From the NCBI GenBank assembly GCA_021018995.1, contig CM037588.1, forward strand, positions 87,952,765 to 88,016,764: 64,000 bases of DNA, in the 5' to 3' direction. Made by a program: the position numbers and the translations under genes. This DNA comes from Chloranthus sessilifolius. Lineage: Eukaryota; Streptophyta; Magnoliopsida; Chloranthales; Chloranthaceae. Of the stretch, positions 10,290 through 20,322 are shown one piece after another. The notes beneath the pieces are model-generated. The model had not been told where the DNA came from. It did not search any database and saw only the letters and a list, made by a program, of their open reading frames with translations. How positions within the stretch are numbered: position 1 is the stretch's first letter; the number at the start of each line of letters is the position of its first letter.

Positions 10290-11802
10290 AATTAGCAAAC
10301 CTTGTTATGTGATTGCGCCAATGGAAATATTTGGAAGATGTGTCACTTTATGACGCCAGGATAGAGGCACAAAGATCGAGAGCTCTAATGGCAAGCATCA
10401 TTATCTGATCTACTGTGTATGAGCTGTAGATGAAAGACACAGAGTTGGTGAAGATCAGGTAGGGCATGATTGAGGGTACTACACCAGATTTCTCCATCAG
10501 GGAGGATGGATCATTGTTGTTTAAAGGACATCTTTGTATACCGACCAATGCTAATCTACGACATAATATTTTGGAAGAGGCGCACAAGTCTAAGTACGCG
10601 ATTCATCTTGGTGGTACCAAGATGTACCAAAATTTACGAAAAAGTTTATGATGGAGAGGTTTAAAAAGGGATGTCGCTGAATATGATTCAAGGTGCTTAG
10701 TGTGTCAACAGGTGAAAGTAGATCACCGACATCCGTCAGGGTTATTACAACCTTTAGCAATACCAGAGTGGAAGTGGGAGTCCATTTCCATGGATTTTAT
10801 TAAGGGATTGCCAAGGACGGTAAAAGGACACAATGCTATATGGGTCGTCGTGGACAGACTGACCAAGTCTGCCCATTTCTTTCCTTACAATACCCAATAT
10901 ATAGCAAGTAGGCTTGCTGATATGTATTTGAAGGAGATTATTAGATTGCGTGGCATTCCTACGAGTATAGTTTCCGATCGTGACCCGTTGTATACGTCAC
11001 ATTTTTGGCAGAAATTGCAAGCTCAACGCTCCACCCACAGACGGATGGACAAACTGAAAGAGTAAATCAGATCATTGAGGACATGCTCAGGGCATGTATG
11101 CTTAATTTCAAAGGATCATGGGATCAACACCTACCGTTGATCGAATTTGCATATAATAACAGTTATCAGATGAGCATTGGTATGGCTCCCTATGAAGCAT
11201 TATATGGGCCAAAATGTAAATCCCCTCTAAATTGTGAAGAAATAGGAGAAAAATTTATTTTGGGTCTAGAGATACTGTTAAATGCTAACGAAGGTGTGTG
11301 TTGGATCTGAGAGAGATTAAAGAGTGCTCAAAGCAAACAAAAGAGTTATGCAACTTTGAGATGGACGAGTGTGGATTTTTAGATTGGAGACCATGTGTTC
11401 CTAAGGATTTCACCTTTGAAAGGGGTGATGCATTTTGAGACACATGGAAAACTTAGCCCACGCTACATTGGACCATTCGACATTGTGGGTCGAGTCGGTG
11501 AAGCTGCATACCGGATTGCATTACCTCTGCAATTAGAGAGAGTACACGACGTATTCCACGTGTCCATGTTAAGGAAGTATATCAGGGATCTGACTCACGT
11601 AATTGATGAGCAACGGATCGAGCTTTATGAAGATTTAACCATTAGGGAAGACCCTATGCATATTCTAGATAGAAAGGAACAAGTTCTACGTACAAAGAGT
11701 ATTCCGTTGGTACTTCTGAAATGGAAGAATCATTCACCAGAGGAGCTCACGTGGGAACGCGAGTCCGATATTCATGACTCGTATCCACAACTTTTTAAGT
11801 AG
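10290..11802 (+). pseudogene. G integrase with chromodomain-like C-terminus, decayed
   Basis: The integrase inserts the cDNA into the host genome. An H-H-C-C zinc finger (EEAHKSKYAIHLGGTKM, then CLVCQQ) spans 10570-10715. The catalytic core has SMDFIKGLP, DRLTKSAHFFP, VSDRDPLY and, after a frameshift near 11020, TDGQTERVNQIIEDMLR with the catalytic Glu. The GPY module is at 11449-11500 (KLSPRYIGPF) followed by VHDVFHVSMLRKY. The end (11690-11780: IPLVLLKWKNHSPEELTWE) is the chromodomain-like tail of Tekay/Del elements, thought to tether integration to marked chromatin. It is interrupted by a TGA at 11308 and frameshifts. Confidence 0.85.
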
Positions 11803-12436
11803 ATTGATGTAAATGATACTATAAGTTCAATGGAACTGTAAGGCGATATATAAGAACATATATTCTAGTATATCGTGGCAATTTAACACAAGAAAGAATG
11901 TGTGGTGATGTGTTTACGGAATTAGACGTAAATCTATAATAAACTTAGCTATAGGAAATAAATGAGGTAGAAAATGAGTGAAAGAACTGATAGAAAAGAA
12001 ATCAGAAGTAAAAAATAAACAAAACAAGCCAAAGTATTGAAATCGCGCATGCGATATTTAAGTCTCTTGCGCGACTGTCTCAGAGGGTCACGCGAGAAAA
12101 CTGGCCTTATCACTTGCTCACGTGACTATCTTAAGGGTTTAGATTTCTAAAGGGTTGTTCGCGTGACATTAGAAGTTGCTAGCACAATTGTTGATCTATT
12201 TAACGCCTATGGACCACATTTCTTCCAAATTTTTGGGCGCGAAGTTTCCCAAAGCTAGGGTTTCCATTCCCCAACCTTTCGATTTACATCCTCACGTTGA
12301 TTTTGCATCGATTCACTTCAGATTTGCTTCGGATTCTCCATAATCAAGCGTCATCCAAGGTTTTTCTTTCACATGTGGGGTAAAACTCTATCGTTTAACC
12401 TAATTTTTCTAAATTTTTGTTTTAAATCCTTAGAAG
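11803..12436 (+). other. Non-coding spacer between G pol and extra ORF
   Basis: A 634-bp gap with no ORF. It contains the GCGCGAC/ACGCGAG motif cluster (12042-12170) and, just before the ATG at 12437, a pyrimidine-rich leader. It is a candidate internal promoter for the extra ORF. Confidence 0.5.
12042..12170 (+). repeat. GCGCGAC motif cluster upstream of the G extra ORF
   Basis: Cores ATCGCGCATGCGAT (12042), TTGCGCGACT (12067), TCACGCGAG (12088), CTCACGTGACT (12117) and TTCGCGTGAC (12159) occur in 130 bp. The same word family recurs in the G 3' LTR at 15370-15632 and is not obvious elsewhere in G. Confidence 0.65.
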
Positions 12437-13698
12437 ATGGGACTGAAGAAGGTTTCCACTTTGAAACCCCAACCATCTAAGAAAGCCAAGGTAGCTCCTC
12501 CACCCGTTAAGAGGGAAGAACCTACTGATTGGTGGGAATTAAGAAAATTTGCAACGAATTGGGTAGTTCACGGTAGCTTGTTCAAGGACCATGATTCAAC
12601 CAAATGGATCCTCGAATATATAACTCCTACCGACCTAAAATCGCTTCTAGAACCGCCCCACACACACCATTGCCCTAGGCTTGTATGCCTATTTTACCAA
12701 AAGCTTCGAATGAACAATGATTAGATGGAATTCATAGTCAACATCGACGACTACAAATTTCATTTTGATATTGATGACATCTCCATTGTGATGGGCTGAC
12801 CATCATCTTACGTTGAGGGTGGACCGTTGCAACTGCCAATCCAAGCTAAAATAACTTTTCTAGAAATTGTCACCAACATGACCAAGGGATTGACCAGGTC
12901 TGGTTTATCAATCAAACGTGTCCAGTTGCCAACCCACATGTGGCCTCTGGACATAATCTTTTCCCAATGGGGCATGAACAGGAGAGGAGGGATGCACTTC
13001 TACAGGTCCTATATTCGGCCTACCAAGAGAAGTGGTTCTTCGCTCCTACAGTTGTAGCTGATGGCATAGTATATGCCAGGAACAATGCTGGGGAGGGTTC
13101 CCAGAAGCATCCACTTACGAGGCTACCTTATGCCTGACTGATTACCTATATGATTGAGACTCATGTCAACGAAAATGGGGAGAAGTTCCCAATGTCATCT
13201 AAAGAACCACGTATGACTAGAAATGTTGAAGTTTATATGTAAGAGGACTTAAAAGGAAGCCTAAATAGCCTCGAGAATAGAATCAACCACCATAAAACCG
13301 AAGAGCTTGCCCACCAAACCTAACAACAACAGCAACAACCATAGCAGCAACAAGCACCACCCCAACAACCTCATGTTGAGCTAGGACAAGCAGCTCGGGA
13401 CCCAGTACCTCCACCAATTCCTCCTTTTATTGGTGCTGACTTCGCGACGGAGTTGTTTTGATGGATGGACCTCCAAGACATTGCACTCCAACAAATCCAA
13501 TAGCAGAATGAGTTGCACACACGTCAGCTCTACTACCATGAGACGATGATCAGCGATGTGATGCAGTATGCCTATCCATCGGACTACCTTCAGCGCTTGG
13601 CTGCAGCTAGAGCTTATGTGCCAGAGGCTTCTAGTTTCGGAGCCGGTAGAGTGGATGGTGATGACGTAGACACACATATGGGTGGTGATGAGGACTAG
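12437..13698 (+). pseudogene. Extra ORF downstream of pol in a chromovirus; resembles the Athila accessory ('env-like') protein
   Basis: One reading frame with a single frameshift (12960-12990) spans about 420 codons. Every internal stop is explicable by one transition (12722, 12797, 13135, 13240, 13321, 13342, 13459 and 13501: CAA/CAG/CGA/TGG to stop). The N-terminus is basic with an NLS-like PSKKAKVAPPPVKRE. The core has LFYQKLRMNN, VNIDDYKFHFDIDDISIVMG, then GHEQERRDALLQVLYSAYQE and KWFFAPTVVADGI. These align by eye with A1/A2: LWYQN, IDDCDLTVTxEDIGNALGIP, GHxQERRxPILEALFHFSKG and FFNAPMLIFEAM. A Gln-rich linker and a helical, acidic tail (DVMQYAYPSDYLQRLAAARAYV, ending HMGGDED) follow. 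There is no signal peptide or membrane segment, so it is probably nuclear. From memory the core resembles the plant 'putative plant transposon protein' domain; an HMM search would decide. Confidence 0.65.
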
Positions 13699-14583
13699 CC
13701 GGGAGGCTATCATGTCAAGATATTTTTTTTTTTGTTTTGGATATGTAATTTTTTGAAAATTTGGATATTTGGAACGTGTAAAACTGTGGAAATGGTAAAT
13801 TTTGGATATGTGGATTTGTGCTTTAAACAATTATGAATTTGTTAATTAAGAATGTTGGATGTCATGGATCTCATCAGTTGTGAATGGAGAAAATTGGTTG
13901 TGTGAATGTTTATTTGTATATGCTTTGTTATATGCAGGAATAGTCATGATTCGAATATGTAAATGGGTATGCATTAGAATTGTATGTCCATTGCAGGTAT
14001 GAGTTAAATTAGTAATAGTTAATCCATTTAGACGTGAACGAGTTGTGGGGAAATTGTACTATGAATGACTTATGTGTGGTTTCTAGTAATGAGTTATGTG
14101 TTAAGTTGGAATTTAAGCTAAACTCATGGTTTTGTTATATGATGGATTTAAAGGTTAGAGGATGATTGCTCAATGTGAATTTGGTTAATGTAGATTTACT
14201 TACAAATGTCTTGCAATATAATTTATAGTCAATGTATGAGTAGTCGGATAATTCATTTATGATTATATGGTAACAGGGTGTTATTATGAATGGTTTGATG
14301 GTAAACAAAAGTGACATGTGTATGACTTTTATGGTTAGATTGGATGTGAATAATGATGTGAGTGTGCAGGTGTGTAAACGTACGTGGTTATGTGTGTGAT
14401 TGCAGGAAAGATGAATAGTTATGTAGGTGTGATAGGATACGTCAATGTGTGTGTCTTGTCTGAACTGGTGATATGCTGGTATGTGAACAAGTGTCTCTTT
14501 GGAGTAAGTGTATGATTAATAGGATGAGTGTGTTAAAGGCAAATGGTGTGCGTGTGATCAATTTTCGAGGATAAAAATTTTAT
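13699..14583 (+). other. Non-coding 3' region of G
   Basis: About 885 bp, T/G-rich, with many TGTGTG and TATGG words and no ORF on the + strand. Nothing else identified. Confidence 0.5.
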
Positions 14584-14596
14584 AAGTTTTGGAGAA
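14584..14596 (+). promoter_or_regulatory. 3' polypurine tract of G (degenerate)
   Basis: The sequence TTCGAGGATAAAAATT (14564) followed by AAGTTTTGGAGAA at the LTR start is a decayed form of the Tekay junction (GAGGACGAATTT..., purine run, GGGAGAA, TGTAAC). Confidence 0.6.
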
Positions 14597-15369
14597 TGTA
14601 ACAACCTCAACAATTGGGAAACCGTGTTGACCAACTTGGCACGTGTATTGGTGCGGTGCAGTGTGTCGTGCCAGATATGACGTAGTGCAAGTGAAAATCG
14701 GTTAACACCTAAGTTAGATGTATGGGGTTCATGAGTGAGCCAAGTCACGTGTGAAACACTCAAGAGTGGTGTTTGTGTTTCACAAGGAAACCACCTAGGT
14801 TATAAGATAAGGGTAAAACCCCCTTTTCTTGTTTGTCTTAGAAGTTCTAAAGAGAGAGAGAGGGTGAGCTAGAGAGAAAGAAAAGGAGAGAGCTTGGGGG
14901 AAAGCTATACTTGAAATCAGGATCGTAGCCAATCTAGCGTGTAAATCCTCCCCGAGATTGATCGTTGATGCAAGGGTGATCTAAGGAGTGTGTGTTAGGG
15001 ATTTGCTCAGAGATTTGATAAGTGGAACATTCCTCCTTGATGGATTGTTGATCTCCCTCTCAATCTTTCATCAGAAGCTTCAAATATCATAAGGGAACCG
15101 AGAAGAAGGATCGCGGTAGTGATCGCTAGAGCGTGGACTCCAAAAACATTCCGAAGGCATCAAAGGATACCTTCATTTGAATCCAAAAGCATTCCATGCC
15201 AAGTAAATGAGGTAAGATCTTGTGATCTTAGGTAGTTTGGATGTGTATTAATGGTAGTAAATGGGGGCAATGAATGCCTTAAAAGTGTGGCATTAGTTGC
15301 GTATTAGGGTTAGGTAAGAAGGGTGGATAGATAGAAAATCTGATTTGAGGAAGAAACCCTAAAACTATG

Positions 15370-15632
15370 AAAGTCACTCATGCGACTTTCTTCCTCGCTT
15401 GCGCGACCTTTAGTTGCTCGTGCAAGTGAAGCTTTAGAATAGGTGTAAAATTGTGTCTGAACAGTTGCTCACGCAACTGAGACAGAACTTAAGAAATCGC
15501 TCACGCAACTATATCAGGTTGGGAGCTTTAGAATGATAGGCAGGCATAAGTTGCTCGAGCGAGCTCGAACGACTGAGAGGTGCCACAAGGACTTGCTCGT
15601 GCGACCTTGGGACTCGCGTGTGCGACTTAGCA
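15370..15632 (+). repeat. CpG motif cluster in the G LTR
   Basis: Words of the form (A/T)TGCGCGAC, CTCACGCAACT, CTCGTGCGAC and CGAGCGAGCTCGAACG appear about ten times (15377, 15397, 15415, 15465, 15490, 15551, 15560, 15595, 15612, 15623). Some are dyads, such as GTTGCTCACGCAAC and TTGCTCGAGCGAG. The equivalent words occur in front of the extra ORF (12042-12170). Unlike in A and T elements, the cluster lies downstream of the putative TATA. Confidence 0.65.
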
Positions 15633-16167
15633 AGTTTAGGTTATTTTGGATTTTTCTTTGAGAACTTTCCAAATCTTTGGTGTGTATGGTCTTTTAGGCT
15701 TAGTTATTGGTCTTTGGACACCTTAAATTGTAGGTTTGATGCGAACTATTTCCTAGGGATTCTCGTCCATTTTACATGATCGTGTGAACTTCGTACATTT
15801 AGGGGAATTCAATATCATGATTTCCAATATGAATTGTATAGATAATGTGAACGTAAAAGCATTTGTGTATGTGAAATGTGAATGTGACAAGCATGTGTGT
15901 GCGTGTGTGAACGCAATAAGCAGGTGAATATGTTAAGAAATATGTGAAAGTGATAAGTGTGATAAGCAAGTGTGTACGTGAATGTGACAAGTAAGAATGT
16001 GAAACTCAAAACCTAGCTATGATTAATCACATTGATTTAATTACACAATGAATAAGTATAAGTTAGAATTGCACAATGATTTAAGGTTTCTGTGAAATGA
16101 ATTCCCATCGTGTATTTAGTACAACGGGATATCTGTACATCATGGACTGGCTAATGGTCATTGTAAA

Positions 16168-16249
16168 GCTCAAGTGACCCTATTAACATAGCTCAGGGGC
16201 TTGGCAATGTGGCTCAAGTGACCCTATTAACTTAGCTCAGGGGCTTGCA
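16168..16249 (+). repeat. 41-bp direct duplication in G LTR
   Basis: GCTCAAGTGACCCTATTAAC followed by a TTAGCTCAGGGGCTTG-type end occurs twice in tandem. Confidence 0.7.
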
Positions 16250-17299
16250 ATCGCATAAATTGTTCTTTAACGACGGTGTGTCTGGGATTCCCATCAGTAT
16301 CACTGTGGCTTCTAATCCTATTTATGCTTGGGAGATTATTTAAGTTAAGATTTAAGTCATTTTAAATTTAAGAAGCATGCAAGAATGAGCTAAGTTAGAA
16401 CGTGAGAGATAAGAAGCAAGATATGTGTGTGTACACCTTGAGTTTAATTCCTGATTTAAGTATTCCAAGTCGAACTATGTAAAATGTGTTGTAAATTTAG
16501 TTCAAGATCTATGCTTTGAAATATGAAATGCATGCTAGTGATTTTCCCCTATTGAGCTTAGATCTTAGCTCACCCTTCGACTATACGTCACAGGTATAGA
16601 CGTTGAGATAGGCTTGGAGAATTTTGGTTGAGGGGAAGATCCCAATTACGTATCTAAGGAGGAATCGGATCTTCTGCTAGAAGATTGCTTCCCTTAGGGG
16701 ACTTCTTTTGGATATATATACTTTTCGGAGATTTGTGTAAGGCTTGGTCTGTCCAGCCTTTTCATTTTGGTTTAGAATACTAGATATTAGAACATGTATA
16801 TGGTTGTTTTGAACCATTGTTTGGGTGATGATTGTTTATCACTGGTGGTTTGTTTCGATTCTGTTGAGCTTACGGTTTACATAAGGACAGAACCACCATT
16901 TTGCCATTTTGTTCGTTGTTATATTGTAGACACCCAAATTTGGCCCAAGGCCCGATCGGAACACATTTTGAGAGAGGTACACTTTCGAGCTTTTGATGGC
17001 ATGTATGAAACCCTTAGGAACCTTTCCAAACCCTTAGGAACCTTCCCGAACCCTTAGGAATCAACCCTAACCTTTCCAAACCCATTAGAACCCTTTCTTG
17101 GACCAGTGTCAAACCCTCCAGAGTAGTGGTTGGAAAGAGGAGTGACAAAATTTATACAGACCTCTTCAAGAGCAGAATTATATACCATTAGAAAGAAGAT
17201 TTCTCCAACTTTCTAAAAAGCCAAAAATCACCTCAATCGGAGTTATATATCAAAAGTTATGACTATTTACAAATCAGATTATTTTGGAGGAATTTCTAC

Positions 17300-17419
17300 C
17301 TGACGCAACTAATAGTTGCGCCAAGCCATTTTCCCCAAAATTTGCCTGGCGCGACTATACGTTGCGCCAGGCTTTTTTCCTCCAAAAATGGTTTGGCACA
17401 ACTAATAGTTGTGCCAGGT
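17300..17419 (+). repeat. Three palindromes GCGCAACTA-A-TAGTTGCGC in T1 U3
   Basis: Copies are near 17301-17323, 17345-17369 (GCGCGACTATACGTTGCGCC, partly degenerate) and 17393-17417 (GGCACAACTA-A-TAGTTGTGCC). In the first and third, two 9-10 bp arms flank a single A. They are spaced about 45 bp apart, each embedded in TGGC...GCCAG, roughly 375-490 bp into the LTR and upstream of TATA. Confidence 0.85.
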
Positions 17420-17777
17420 ATAAATGGGTCCCCCAACCCCTCGCGAAGCCAACTTCCAGGCTACTGTACAGAACTGTTTTACTGTACATTTGCCTGGCAT
17501 ATGAACAGTAACCTCTGGATTTTGCCCCGAAATTCATAATTAGGGTTTGACTTATTGACCACCTCAGTCCTTGAGGTGTGTTTTGATAACTTTGTTGCAC
17601 CCTTTTAATGCCTATTTGCAACCGTTCAAGTGGCTTAAGGCCTCACCCCATCATCCACCATTGGAGGACCTTCTCACACATCTCAAGGCTCCAAAAACCC
17701 TAGGAATCCTTTGATGTGAGATTACCTAATTGCTAAACCCATTTAGCTCATAAGTGGTTTCCTAATCCACCTATTTC

Positions 17778-17787
17778 CTATAAATAG
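17778..17787 (+). promoter_or_regulatory. TATA box of T1 LTR
   Basis: CTATAAATAG is followed by GAGCCCCCC, the same arrangement as in T2 (48301-48310). Confidence 0.8.
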
Positions 17788-18513
17788 AGCCCCCCACCCC
17801 CTGGTTTAAAAGTTGAGAATTTTGGCCTAAGAGAGAAAGAGCTTAAAGTGAGAAGATCTTTCTCCCTTTGGTGCACACTTCCCATACAAAATTCAGAATT
17901 TTAAAACCTCCTTTGAGTGATATTTTTCACCTTAGATCCCTTAATTTAGGTATATGTTTCCCATTTACCTTCCCTCTCTACTTCTTAGCTAGCAAGCTTT
18001 AGAGGTTAGTACCTCTCTTTCCACCATATAAGCCTTCAAGAGCTCATCAAAGCAAGCCAGGCAAGGCTCTCCTATGGTGCTACAAGGGCCCGAGGGCTTC
18101 GGCTCTCCCTTTTCTTCTACTATCTCTTTCTAGCTCCCTCCATCCTCCCATTTATGCCGTTACGTCGCCGACTTTTCGATTGGGACGGAGGGGCACAAAT
18201 ACGATTCTAAGCCCTTTTGGGCTAAAGGAAGTTATTTTCTTTTCTTTTACTTCATTTTATTTTTGGCCATTAGTAGAGGCCGCTTTAAGCGGGTTGATCG
18301 GGTGCCTAACACCTTCCCGATCGATAACCGAAGGCCCTACCCAAGAGCCTTTGGTGTGGACTGGAATCAGAGTTATATTTTAAGCACTTCGGTTCTCATA
18401 AAAATGAACTAGGTTTCTCGGGACACCGAAAGCTCTGGGTGGCAACTCTATTTTTTTTTGCAAGCAAGCGCATCGCCGCGACGGGATGGTCACAAATCCC
18501 ACGGTTGTACAGA

Positions 18514-18531
18514 TGATAACTCCGTTGGGGA
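18514..18531 (+). promoter_or_regulatory. T1 primer binding site (degenerate)
   Basis: TGATAACTCCGTTGGGGA, two bases after the LTR end, matches the T2 site TGGCGACTCTGCTGGGGA at 14 of 18 positions. From memory this type is a tRNA-Arg site of Ogre/Tat elements. Confidence 0.65.
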
Positions 18532-18654
18532 TAACTTGTAGAGCTTCTCCTTGAAATTTGGCCTTCTTATTTTTATTTTACTAATCATTTTGCTATTTTT
18601 TTTAATGTTTATTTTATTTTATTTTTGTTTTACTCAACCCTACTTTTCCGTCAT

Positions 18655-18840
18655 TTACATGCCTTAGCCGATCGGCGGGCTTACTTGTGCATTGCCTTTA
18701 TTTTTTTCCTTACATTTATGTCATTTTTGGTTCCTTAGCCGATTGGCGAGCCTACTTGAGCATTGTCTTTCAATTCTTTTAATTTTCCGTCATTTAAAGT
18801 GCCTTAGCCGTTTAGCGGGCCTACTTATGCACTCATATCC
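18655..18840 (+). repeat. Leader repeat with GCCTTAGCCGATCGGCGGGC-type core, three copies (T1)
   Basis: Three copies of a 60-80 bp unit (near 18661, 18731, 18800) contain CCTTAGCCG, GGCG or GCGG, GCCTACTTG and a following CATTG, and are preceded by CGTCATTTA. T2 has three homologous copies at 49182-49345. The core can fold (GCCGATCGGC is a palindrome). It lies in the untranslated leader downstream of the PBS, so a packaging or dimerisation role is possible but unproven. Confidence 0.65.
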
Positions 18841-19982
18841 CAATAGTGGACGTCAGCGGTAGTGGCAGCACGGGGTCATCACCCCCGGTCTTTGAGCTAA
18901 AGAAAACTTCCAAAAAAAAGAAGAAAAGCTTTGAAAAAAAATAAAATTGAACCAAGTTAGGGAGCTTAATCAATTTATTTTTCACGGGATAGATTTTCGA
19001 AAGGGTTGGGTTTAGGCACACATACAACCACCCGGGTCTTAGTATGGCGGCAACCCTTAGTGGTGATGATCCAGAAAAGTCCCAGCCCACCTAGTATCTG
19101 AGAAGGCGCTTGCACCGGAGGTATATCGGGTGGGTTCTAATTCCAAAGCTTAAAACCCCTTGGGGAGCGCGCTAGCGAGTTATACTAGACTTAAACCCTT
19201 TAGGTGCGGTGAGGAGAGAATCGATTACCAAAAAATAGCTCAGTTTTCGGAAGCCTAGCTTCCACAAAAACCAAAAAAAGAGACATTTCAGGTGTTGGTG
19301 CCTGCTGTCATCAGTTCTGGAGCATCAGTTTTTGTTTGGCTCAAGCATTAGTTGCACCGGTGCAAAAAACTAGAATTTATAAGTGGCGCAACTAATAGTT
19401 GTGCCAACTTTAAAATCCAAATTTTTACCTTGGCGCAACTACCAGTGTAAAAAAGGTGCCTTGGAACCTAGGCGCATGTATTAGTTGTGTCAGGTCTGCT
19501 TAACAACACACCAGCCCGAATCTGTGGCCTTCTTCACCTCCCGAGTCCCCCGATCAGTATGCTTAGTGCCTTGTTTAGGCCCTGCCATCTCCAACGCCCA
19601 ATACACTCCCGCCGGTTAAAAGAAGGCAACTTCTTTTTATCTCATTTTGAGGGATCGAGTTATTTGCCTCGATTTTTGTGCCTTCAATAGATCAAAGGTT
19701 CTCCTTCGATTCTTTCGAAGTGCGTTGGAATCGTCGCCGCAGGTCTTGAATTAAGGTACGAGAGCCACTCGAAAAGGGAATTTCAAGGCCTTGGAACCTT
19801 TGCTTTTTCAAAACTTTTTTAAAAAAATTTGAAAAAAAAATATATAAATCAACACCCCAAAAAATATAGTTTGTGGTGCCAGCACAACAGCATCATCTTG
19901 CCCTCGGCCATCCCATAGGGGAAGAAGGAGTAGAATTTTTGGGCATTATCCAAGGCGCCCTTTCCCAACCCGTTCCCAAAGA
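18841..19982 (+). other. T1 untranslated leader, incl. further palindromes 19383-19496
   Basis: No supported ORF. Contains GGCGCAACTA-A-TAGTTGTGCC (19384-19406), a half copy TTGGCGCAACTA (19431) and a degenerate copy GGCGCATGTATTAGTTGTGTC (19471). A block equivalent to T2 49550-49690 (AGTGGTGATGATCC, GGCGCTTGC, CGGAGGTATATCGG) lies at 19060-19140. The family motif therefore appears on both sides of the PBS. Confidence 0.65.
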
Positions 19983-20322
19983 ATGTCGTGGGTAGTGGAC
20001 CCGGTTTATGCCAATCCTGACTCATCCCCGCCACATTCTCCAACCCACTCCCATTCAGGAGAAGCCTTCACATCCATCCCCATCACCCTATCCCCTTTTA
20101 CCGTTATCGGCCCATTTGGCGCCCCCATTTTCCCAACCACCACCTCCCAAAACATCCAAAGTCCAACCCCCAACTCCCCGTCTTTTGCGCGAACCATGCT
20201 CATACCAAATCCATCACATTTCCCACCCATGTCCATACAAAACCCAAACCCATTCTCCCAATCCACATCCATGCCCCATTTCCCATCTTTCCCCGATAGG
20301 CGTGATCCACCCACCAACCACA
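19983..20322 (+). pseudogene. T1 gag N-terminal fragment
   Basis: Proline/serine-rich N-terminus of a Tat-type Gag. VIGPFGAPIFPTT corresponds to ITGPFGAPVFTST in T2 (50703-50740), and both are followed by SP-rich low-complexity sequence. At about 20322 the sequence changes abruptly to Athila pol (AAAAGCAAAACTTCC), so the gag is truncated. The reading frame happens to continue across the junction. Confidence 0.7.

Larger units (their letters stand above)
6555..16924 (+). mobile_element. G: Tekay/Del-type chromovirus, LTR remnants and decayed internal region
   Basis: G runs through an LTR tail, a PBS of the initiator-Met type, gag, protease, RT, RNase H, integrase with GPY and chromodomain-like C-terminus, an unusual extra ORF (12437-13698), a polypurine tract and the start of the 3' LTR. 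The domain order and the chromodomain-like tail place it in the chromoviruses. The 5' LTR is interrupted by A0 and the 3' LTR by T1 at 16925. It is the oldest layer of the nest. Every ORF is broken, many stops being CAA, CAG, CGA or TGG codons changed by C-to-T or G-to-A transitions, as expected from deamination of methylated DNA. Confidence 0.85.
14597..16924 (+). repeat. G 3' LTR, interrupted by T1
   Basis: Starts TGTAACAACC, like other Tekay LTRs, and continues at least 2328 bp to the T1 insertion at 16925. It contains a possible TATA-like TTATAAGATAAGG (14799), GAGA repeats (14852-14892), a GCGCGAC/CACGCAACT cluster (15370-15632), a 41-bp duplication (16168-16249) and a block shared with the 5' LTR (16432-16578). 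The rest of the LTR should reappear after the T1 3' end, outside this window. The 5 bp before T1 are TATAT. Confidence 0.8.
16925..18511 (+). repeat. T1 5' LTR (1587 bp)
   Basis: It begins TGTAGACACC and ends ...GGTTGTACA. Backbone and length match the T2 LTR (1595 bp): the GGCCCAAGGCCCGATC opening, repeated ACCCTTAGGAA strings (17010-17060), a TTCAAAAGTTATG-type block, a palindrome cluster, a TATA box (17778-17787) and a CCTTCCCGATCGATAACCGA block near the end. The palindromic motif itself is completely different from that of T2. Confidence 0.85.

Noticed and set aside
15799..16009. Minus-strand His/Thr-rich ORFs
   Set aside because: Created by TGTGAATGTG-type simple sequence in the G LTR.
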